64,000 nucleotides of DNA, taken from contig CATNEN010000009.1 of assembly GCA_950097015.1 (NCBI GenBank), positions 126,501-190,500 on the forward strand, given 5' to 3'. Each line of letters begins with the position of its first letter. Position 1 is the first letter of the stretch. A program made the position numbers and the translations under genes. Shown here in pieces: positions 56,401 through 64,000 of this stretch. Below the pieces are notes generated by a model. The model did no database searches. It worked only from the letters and a program-made list of their open reading frames with translations, and was not told where the DNA came from. The stretch is from Macrostomum hystrix. Lineage: Eukaryota; Platyhelminthes; Macrostomidae.

Positions 56401-58425
56401 AAAATTCTCATTAAGGATCCAAGTGGGTAAAATTGAAATTATCAGCATGGGACCGTGGGAATAAGCACTTACTATTTTATTAGACTGTGGGAACTGACTA
56501 ATTGACTATAACTAACCACTTTGAGACTATAGCACCTGCTGAATTCATTAGTAATGCAAAAAAACAAATGAAAATGCATTAGTGCCTACCTTGTAAACTC
56601 AAACTTCTATATGCAGCTTTCAAATTCAAACTGCCTTCAATGTTCAACTCAGCTTCCAAAGGAAGATTCAGTATAGTTATAGAACCTGTTAACTCCATTT
56701 GACTAGTTGGGCCTATGCAAATAAGCCTCAAAAGACTTTATATTTTAGCAAAAATAATTAAACAAATAAAAAATATCATGTGTATAGAAAGTAGTAGGTC
56801 TAGCTAAATAAATATAAGAAAAGTCAAAATAGGCTAGGGCCTATACTAAAGTTAAGAATTTGTTGACCTAGCTTATAAGAGAATTATGGATACCACTAAC
56901 CCTAATATAAGCATATAAAGGTATTTGTCTATACTCTGTCAATTTTGAAGAGAATAGTTAGGTCTGTGCTTTAAAACTTAATAGGGGCCTAATGATAATA
57001 AACAGCTAAGATATATTCATTTGGGCAGCTATATTATTGCCAAAAAATATTTCTTAGAAATAATGAATCACAAATGTATAGCTTTATATATATAAATAGT
57101 TACTTCCTTGACCCCCTTTCCATTCCCTTTCTTCCTCCACTTGCTCCTGATCCTCCTGATACTTTACTAGTCCTGCTCCTCTATCACCTGCTCTTCGGTT
57201 CCTAGACACTTCGTCATCTACTTTTTCGTCCTTTTGATGACGAAGTGACCAAGACTTTTACACACTTCGTCATCTCCATGATTTAAGCAGAGTGCATGTC
57301 CAACCGATGATATCAAGCCGTTTGTTGTTTAATTGCTGTCTCTTTGCTTCACGCGAATTTCGCATTCCAAATTTCGACAATTTGAAGCGAGGAGCCCCAC
57401 AATGCCATGTGGCTTTAATTTTAGTATGGGTATTTGGTGACATTGGCAAAGCCGCTAAGCAAAAACCAAGTTCCTGTTATGCAAAAACACCTGAGGTGTC
57501 AGCATGAAAAGCTTTCAAATACGAGTTTAAGCCCAGATGGTCTATCGAAGAATTATAAAGTAGAACAAATTATTTATAACTGCAAACTAATGAATTATAA
57601 CCTGCGTAATGCATAATGAAACTAAGAAAAAAAGTTATATTTTTAACGAGAAACAACTTCGTTACAGATTTTAAACATTTGCGATCGCAAAAAAACACTA
57701 AACTGGTTTTCCGTATACTGTACGCATCGGCAACTGTAGTCAACACTCATCAAGTCAGACACTGTAGTTTCTATTGCTCCTCTACCAAATGCTCCTCTAC
57801 TGGCAGCTGCTCCTCTAACCCCTGGCCCTCTACCCTCAGCTACTTTACCCCCTGTTCCTCTACCCCTGCTTCATGAGAAAAAAGAAATCATAATTAAATT
57901 GGATTAAATTGGAAGTTATAAATAATATAAATGAAAGTAAATAAGCAAGGATACGACTATCAATAAATTGCATACCGTTTCCGGAACAAAATGCCAGTTA
58001 ACCCAGAGGGATCGGTCACATATCTGCCTAGCTTGAGCCAATCAACAAACTACCATGCGTAAGTCCTCATGGACAGAAAGTTGGAATCACTATACTAGCC
58101 ATCCTTAACCTTATTTGGGAGACGATAATTGGACTATGGCCTTCCGAGCACAATCTGCAATTTCCATCCATCACCTGGGCGGACGTCTTTTGCAGAGTAA
58201 AAGCTTGCATGATCAGCTTCTACATGTAAATTAAGCGTTGCTGATCAGAATTCAAGTTCGCATGATTGAACCTGCAGGAAGTTTTTAACTCATCGGTTTT
58301 ACAAGACTTAGAAATCTGAATGGAATTTAAGTGGGCGTTAGTAGGAAGCGAAAGCTAAAAAGAGCAACAGCAGAAAGTGCGAGCAACCGAAAGGAGAATG
58401 ATTAGACAAAATCCGCCCCCAGAGA
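56401..58425. other. No recognised gene; some motif clusters
   Basis: Mostly AT-rich. A pyrimidine-rich stretch at 57100-57200 leads into three copies of a CACTTCGTCATC motif (57205, inverted near 57236, and 57266). At 57775-57870 CTCCTCTAC-type units recur. Short ORFs lack domains. Confidence 0.4.
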
Positions 58426-58439
58426 TCAACTATTCATTT

Positions 58440-58612
58440 CAGCGCAGGCCCGGTTCGGCATGACAGCAGCTGTGCCGACGTGGAGCTGCCTGAGACCGGA
58501 TCCACAGAGGCGCTGACGTGGAACTGCCGGAGACCGGATCCGCAGCTGTGCTGACGTGGAATGGCCCGAGACCGGAACGCAGCTGTGCTGACGTGGAGCT
58601 CCCGGAATCAAC
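58440..58612. repeat. ~38 bp GC-rich minisatellite, four units
   Basis: Four imperfect units built around GCAGCTGTGCTGACGTGGA and CCGAGACCGGA, at about 37-41 base spacing. The period is not a multiple of three, so the ORFs through it are not consistent coding repeats. Confidence 0.75.
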
Positions 58613-58749
58613 CCGGCCTGTCCCGACCTGCAGCTGCCTGCATCGACCCAACCCTGCCGAAACTGGAGCCGCCCGGACCCGAACGGGAATGAGATCGGGA
58701 GGAGGCCGAGACCGCACAAGAAGGCGGGATCGATGAAAGAAAAGGGGTT

Positions 58750-59198
58750 GGCGTGCCGGCCAACCAACTAGTCTAAGGACAATAACTGTACTAGACTCGA
58801 GGCTGCGACCTCACTCACCCCAAATTCCCATGCGTACTGTGCTATGGTATTATCTCCCCCTCGGATCGAGGGGTTTTAAAGAGACTATATATATCGGTGC
58901 GGAGCGCGGAAAAAGATTCGCCGCGCGAGTTAGTTAGAGACTCACTTTGAGTTCCGTTTAGATAAAACTTACTAGAAAGTCATTGTGTTTGCGTTCTTTC
59001 TTAAGTAGAATCAACGATAACGATCTAGAGAGATCACCACTGCCAGCCGGTATACTGAGAGTCGATTGTCGTTAGGACTTATAGCCTTCAAGACATTTAG
59101 ACTGCAATAAACCGCTAGACAAATTATAGAAAACTACAAGTGAAGAAGAAGCATAAAACCTGAAGCGCTATAGGTTTAAGCTAGGGCCTGACCGTGAC
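58750..59198 (+). repeat. Candidate solo LTR
   Basis: A TATA box (TATATATAT, 58886-58894) is followed by GC-rich sequence and then AATAAA at 59106-59111, with ACA near 59198. The arrangement is that of U3-R-U5. Termini and target duplication were not established, so it could also be an ordinary promoter. Confidence 0.35.
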
Positions 59199-59210
59199 AA
59201 TATAATCCAA

Positions 59211-59325
59211 ATGCATCAGGTCTGACGGCCTGCTGTCATTACCTACTTGCATGAATGAATGCATCAGGTCTGACCCCGCTGTCATATCTACGTATGAATG
59301 CATCAGGTCGGCATACAACCCCGCG
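59211..59325. repeat. Three ~40-48 bp units ATGCATCAGGTCTGAC
   Basis: Copies start at 59211, 59259 and 59298, with CGCTGTCAT recurring downstream of each of the first two. Non-coding, imperfect. Confidence 0.7.
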
Positions 59326-59703
59326 CTATAATCGGAAATCGGGCAATTGACCCTCTAAGTTGTAACTCATACGAATTAGGTTTAAGATGACATTAACTGT
59401 AGACTAAATTAATGGATGAATAACTATAGGGATGAATTCACAATGCTTCACCGCTGCATGGTCGCGTAAAATTTTTGGCCGAAAAATCGATACTCCGAGC
59501 GTATTACGAGCGTATGATTCTTAGGCGTCTTAGTCGCTTTTCGAAGTATCATGCATGTAAAATAGGTCACACGAGGTCATACTCGAGGTCATATGTCATA
59601 CTCGTACACATCAAAGTTTTGACTTGTACAAATGGCAGCAATTACTTATTTGTTATATTTTTCCGTATACACGCAAACCTAAAACGTATTGCTGTAAGTA
59701 TAG

Positions 59704-60072
59704 CTATATAATATAGTCTTTGTGACCACCCTGCACGATGGGGATCAGGACCCCGTCGCTGATGGATGTGTGGCTATATCCATCTCGATGGCCCTTAGTT
59801 ACGAGAGGATTCTGTTTGGGATCTTGCCATGAGAGATATATAGTTCGATGAACCATAAAAGAACCAAGCAACTCTACAAAGGCAGCTGTCGATACTGTCC
59901 AATGACAAGAGTTTTTCTCAAGATCTGCAATTACAAGGCTTGGATACGCGCTGCAGACCTGCGTAATTGTTGTTGTAAGCGTTTGAAAAGCGCTTACATC
60001 GATGTATTGAAAAAATTTTAAAAAAATATATTGAAAATACCGAATAGTCAACGTCAAACCTGCTGGCTGCAC
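59704..60072 (-). CDS. Hypothetical ORF without ATG start
   Basis: About 120 codons are open on the minus strand but the frame begins without ATG. It contains no family signature that I recognise. It may be an exon fragment or chance. Confidence 0.12.
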   Translation of the reverse strand: MQPAGLTLTIRYFQYIFLKFFQYIDVSAFQTLTTTITQVCSAYPSLVIADLEKNSCHWTVSTAAFVELLGSFMVHRTIYLSWQDPKQNPLVTKGHRDGYSHTSISDGVLIPIVQGGHKDYII

Positions 60073-60197
60073 GTTTTCTCGTGGGAGCAGTCATAGCTCT
60101 GAAATTTCCGTCAGAGCATAGGATCAAGGCTACCGAAAATGTGCACTTCGGGAAATTGACTCAGGACAAGTCGAACTGGGTGTGCTTATAGAAACTT

Positions 60198-60806
60198 GAG
60201 ACCTTGGTGCGAGAGGCAAACACATTAGACCTCTCTGCCACTCACCTAAGCCTGAAAATCACGCTTGAGACCTTGGTGCGAGAGGCAAACATATTAGACC
60301 TCTCTGCCACTCACCTAAGCCTGAAAATCACGCTTGAGACCTTGGTGCGAGAGGCAAACACATTGGACCTCTCTGCCACTCACCTAAGCCTGAAAATCAC
60401 GCTTGAGACCTTGGTGCGAGAGGCAAACACATTAGACCTCTCTGCCACTCACCCAAGCCTGAAAATCACGCTTGAGACCTTGGTGCGAGAGGCAAACACA
60501 TTAGACCTCTCTGCCACTCACCCAAGCCTGAAAATCACGCTTGAGACCTTGGTGCGAGAGGCAAACATATTAGACCTCTCTGCCACTCACCCAAGCCTGA
60601 AAATCACGCTTGAGACCTTGGTGCGAGAGGCAAACACATTAGACCTCTCTGCCACTCACCCAAGCCTGAAAATCACGCTTGAGACCTTGGTGCGAGAGGC
60701 AAACACATTGGACCTCTCTGCCACTCACCCAAGCCTGAAAATCACGCTTGAGACCTTGGTGCGAGAGGCAAACACATTAGACTGCTCTGCCACTCACCCC
60801 CTCTAG
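60198..60806 (+). repeat. 69 bp tandem array, nine copies, open in one frame
   Basis: Nine head-to-tail copies of a 69 bp unit starting GAGACCTTGGTGCGAGAGGC (60198, then every 69 bases to 60750). Because 69 is 23 codons, one frame stays open throughout and spells the 23-residue repeat beginning LVREANTLDLSATHLSLKIT. No ATG precedes the array in frame, and a stop follows at 60804-60806. Copies differ at a few sites (CACATTAG/CATATTAG/CACATTGG; CACCTAAG/CACCCAAG). Translation is unproven. Confidence 0.9.
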
Positions 60807-61311
60807 TCAGCGACTTGGTTGGCAACGTCTAATTGATCTCTCCTTATATTTTTTCTATAATGCCTGAGCGCATTCTTCTTATTGAGAGCCATGCAGGCAG
60901 ACAAGAAACAGTTAAGAAGAATAAAGAAATAGCAAATGTACCATCCTGCCAAGGAAAGGGCCTGCTAACTCAACCCGTTTTGACTCAAGCCCGCGATGAC
61001 TGGCCTCAGTAAAGGGCTGTAGCAGTCTGCGCATTCATTGGGGCCGGCATAATGAAAATACGAGTTTACTAGTCAGCGCTGCAGGCTGGTCTCAAGCATC
61101 ATGGGCACGAGACCAGCGGCTTTTAATCGTGTTGACTGACCCTAAATGGACACCCAACTAGACACGTGCACGTGGCCCACCCCACCCAGAGCAGAGAGAC
61201 CAGGCATTCAACGCTGCAATAAAACAGCCATGCAGCTGCCGCATCGCATATGAGGCAGCGATAAAGTAAACAAGCTTGAGCTAGTTACCCGAATTTGCAC
61301 TCCGAAAAATA
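60807..61311. other. 5' flank of the secreted-peptide gene
   Basis: No other gene is recognised. No convincing TATA box is seen upstream of 61312; GCAATAAAACAG near 61216 is AT-rich but not a clear promoter element. Confidence 0.4.
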
Positions 61312-61776
61312 ATGGCTTCAAGAATTTGCTCAAACCCGTGGCTGCCCACCCTGTGCTTGTTGTTAGTTTCCGCCGTGGTGCTGGCTGAGTCTCATGAGGC
61401 CGAGTTTGGTGATTCTCAAAGTGAGTTAAGCGTTTAGTTTTACTGGCCTGCTCATTTATAATTGTCGTTTGTTTTCATTTCAGATTGGGTGGCACTGGGC
61501 GCGGAAGCTCCGCTTGAAGAGTTCGATAGTGAAGGTCAAGAAGATAATGGAGAAAACGATGCTGAGAATTTCGATGAGGAACTGGATGATGAAGAAAACG
61601 ATGTGGAGACAAAAAAGTAAGTTGATGCTATTCGTATATAGGCAAAGTAGTTTGTAAGTATCTATATCAAAGACGGCTTCTGGTTAATGCCTAATACACT
61701 TTTCACCATTCATAATATTTTACACTTCAGCTGCAGCTGGGTTCCCAAGTTCAGGAAATACATATGCGACTACTGA
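61312..61776 (+). CDS. Small secreted acidic peptide precursor, three exons
   Basis: Exons 61312-61420, 61484-61616 and 61731-61776 have good donors (GTGAGT, GTAAGT) and pyrimidine-rich acceptors, with phases 1 and 2 agreeing. They encode 95 residues. The first 25 form a signal peptide with a Leu/Val core (TLCLLLVSAVVLA), probably cut before Glu-Ser. The middle is strongly acidic (Glu/Asp/Asn-rich, residues about 45-80). The end, NCSWVPKFRKYICDY, is basic with two cysteines 10 residues apart, which could form a disulfide loop. I do not recognise the family. The layout resembles a peptide-hormone or other secreted peptide precursor, but there is no dibasic site directly before the cysteine segment, so processing is uncertain. 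AATAAA follows at 61935. Confidence 0.7.
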
Positions 61777-61934
61777 TCATGCTGTCTGCGGCTGTCTGAC
61801 CCCGGTCACTGGAAGCAAAAAACTTCATCATAAGACTTACTCCAAATTCATAAACGCAGCTACTATCACTTTAATGCATACGATTACATTGCTTTCCTAT
61901 ACAAAATGCGTGTTTATGATGCAGCTTTGAACAA

Positions 61935-61940
61935 AATAAA
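61935..61940 (+). terminator. Poly(A) signal of the secreted-peptide gene
   Basis: AATAAA lies 159 bases after the stop codon and is followed by TTGGTGGCTTC. It fits a short 3' UTR. Confidence 0.6.
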
Positions 61941-64000
61941 TTGGTGGCTTCAAATTATTAATGAACAATGAGGATCAGAATATTGAAATACAACTTACCC
62001 ATTGCAGCGAACCATTCTATGTGCTTTTTTGAACTGCTACATGTAATTTTGCTTGAAAAATGTTCAGAGTGAGACTAAAGCTATTATTTTAATGTAAAAA
62101 CTGATGAGAAAACAAAGGAGAGGAACTGATTCAGGCCTAAATGATATACATAGCTAAATATTAACTATTGGACTGCTATACCGTGGTATAGCAATGATAA
62201 CTGAAAATATGAGGCGAATGAGCAGGCAGTTGGGTAGAAAAGGTAGCTCATGCCACAAAAGTACAATATTGGAAAGCTCACTACAGTGCTAAGAATAGAG
62301 AGTAGCAATTAGCTTTAGGGAATAACATGGATTGTAATAACTAGTGCTAATCAGACATTTATTAAAGCTCAAATTAAATCTTAGCAATAATACTAATAAA
62401 ATAAAAAAAAAATAAAAAAAAAATAATAATAATAATAACTGTAACAATATTAATTGCAGGAGGGCTGTAGGAATGGCAAACCAGTTCGTGACAGTAGAAC
62501 CCAGCCTGCGAGGAAGCAATTCTGCTCATTTCGGCTACTCCTGAGCACACACTCACACATACCGTACAGGCCCACACAGGTGAGTACATGGCATTGACTT
62601 TCTCATCATCAGGCAGAGTACACTTTCACTGTGCCCTGGAGGTTGGTTCCCAAGGGCGTAAATTGCACGAAAAGTTCCCAAGGGCCCTAACCCTCTCTTT
62701 GCGGCTGCGCTTCAACTGAATGTGGCCTTCTAAGTGAGAACTAAAAAGCTAATCAATGAGAACTACATTTAAAGAGCTAATCAATGCACATTAGAACTAT
62801 TTTATTTAAGAGTTGATAAGTGAGAACTAAAGAGGTAATTAGGAGTTTTGTTTTTCGATAAGAAGGCAAAAATATAAAGAGGTCAATGATGCGATTCGAA
62901 GAGCTACATGTAAATAATGCTCCTTCAAGACAAGAGCTGCAGTAAACAAGCTCAGGAGCGAGAATAGAGCTGCATTAGAGTTAGAGCTAATTAGAAGCAC
63001 AGGTCGAAGTACTGAACAGTTTTGGACAAATGAATCGGCACTTTTACATTTTTAATCATTGGGCACTTGAGCATCGTAGAGCTGTTTTCTTCTTCGAGCG
63101 CGATTGCTCTCAGCGCATTGTACATATTGTCAATATATAATTTCACAACTCCCACTTCCCCAAGAAGTTCAAGCCGAGGTTTTACACGCGAATAAATCCA
63201 AGAGCTCCCGCAGCCTTATATCGGTGAGAGCGCAGCACAGGAAGGTCTCTTTTTAATCTTTGTAGACAGGAGCATTAAAACTGCTAAATTCTTAGCTCTG
63301 CTGAAGCATGCATGTATTTTAAGCCAAGAAATCTGGGTGAGGCTGGCAAGCGGTCTTGGCGGGCTGCGCCATGTGGCTCACAAGTTGCAAAAGCCATAGA
63401 AAGCTGGCCACTTTCCCTTTACAATGTATGAAAGTAAGATTAGTGAGCAGACAATTTTGGTGTCTTAACTACATAATCGTTATTACAGGAGCTTATCAAG
63501 CGGCCTTTAATAATCTCAGCGTCATAGTGTTGAAAAATTACAAATAGAAAGCATCTGTATTCTACATAAAGTAATCACGGATTCTGGATTCTACCTTCAT
63601 AACAATAGTCTAACAACCGGCACGAAAATACACACTTTAAATGGGTTAACGACATAGAAAATAATGCTAATAATCTCATGCACAGCAGCTTGACTCTGCA
63701 CAAGGGAATTTAAGAAATACAACTCGAGTAGGACATGCAAATTAAGCACAGCTAGTCTATCAGTTTCAGCAATGAACAGCATGGAAATTACAAGAATTCA
63801 ATGCGCGCAGAATGCTTTCAGGCGCGCAGTTACCAGGCACCGATGAAACGGCAATAGTTAATGAAAAGCGGCAAGAAGAGTTGTTTAAGCCATGAATATC
63901 AAGTCAATCTGGTACAAAAAATTACAGCTCTCTGATGAGATTATGGTAATGGACACGAATGAGATTGTGGGATGAGAGAAAAAGTACAAAATATCGACGA
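61941..64000. other. No recognised gene; simple repeats
   Basis: A-rich low complexity (AAAATAAAA and AAT runs) occupies 62385-62442. Degenerate units of GAGAACTA...GCTAATCAAT occur at 62734-62840. GTTCCCAAGGGC occurs twice near 62647 and 62676. The remainder has short ORFs without domains. Confidence 0.4.

Noticed and set aside
61469-61657. 62-codon plus-strand ORF across exon 2 of the secreted-peptide gene
   Set aside because: It starts in the intron in a different frame from the spliced gene and lacks a signal peptide.

Overview
This window is metazoan nuclear DNA. The host genes are split by short GT-AG introns and the coding families are animal ones: a nuclear receptor, PUF60, an ERp46/TXNDC5-type disulfide isomerase and a PRXL2C-type peroxiredoxin-like protein. 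The mobile elements are those of invertebrate genomes: BEL/Pao, Ty3/Gypsy, non-LTR elements, piggyBac, Merlin, Tc1/mariner-like, hAT-like MITEs, a Helitron-like end and a tRNA-derived SINE. The mix fits an invertebrate, perhaps a spiralian, but I cannot name the species.

Host genes from left to right: a PRXL2C-like gene in four exons (1901-3730, +); a divergent nuclear receptor with an NR1J/HR96-like DNA-binding domain (8799-5677, -); an ER thioredoxin-family gene with three thioredoxin domains (22465-20963, -, 5' end missing); an unrecognised single-exon ORF (46358-47188, +); a PUF60 splicing-factor gene (53995-51982, -, first exon missing); and a three-exon gene for a 95-residue secreted peptide (61312-61776, +). 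Exon phases were checked by hand and agree at every junction, except that the receptor's first donor and the true 5' ends are uncertain. These genes do not form a pathway.

Most of the rest is mobile or repetitive. Five copies of one ~280 bp hAT-like MITE family each carry an 8-9 bp target-site duplication. There is also a Tc1/mariner-like element with ~200 bp inverted repeats (10401-11249), a 32-copy array of a 44 bp satellite (11839-13247), two truncated LINEs, a Gypsy pseudogene (19304-20050), a piggyBac pseudogene (22775-24010), a Merlin miniature element (27285-27572) and a Helitron-like segment ending at 30885.

From about 31400 to 46250 lies a transposon nest. Two BEL/Pao remnants are on the minus strand. 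One is split by a piggyBac derivative exactly at a TTAA (35031-36463). A LINE (37442-41047, -) then abuts a Gypsy element with a long uninterrupted pol (about 41048-46250, +).

The right-hand end holds minisatellites, a foldback repeat, a 69 bp array open in one frame (60198-60806) and the secreted-peptide gene. That gene is the most interesting host locus: it is short, spliced and acidic, and ends in a short basic segment bracketed by two cysteines. I found no CRISPR array, rRNA, intact tRNA or prokaryotic operon.
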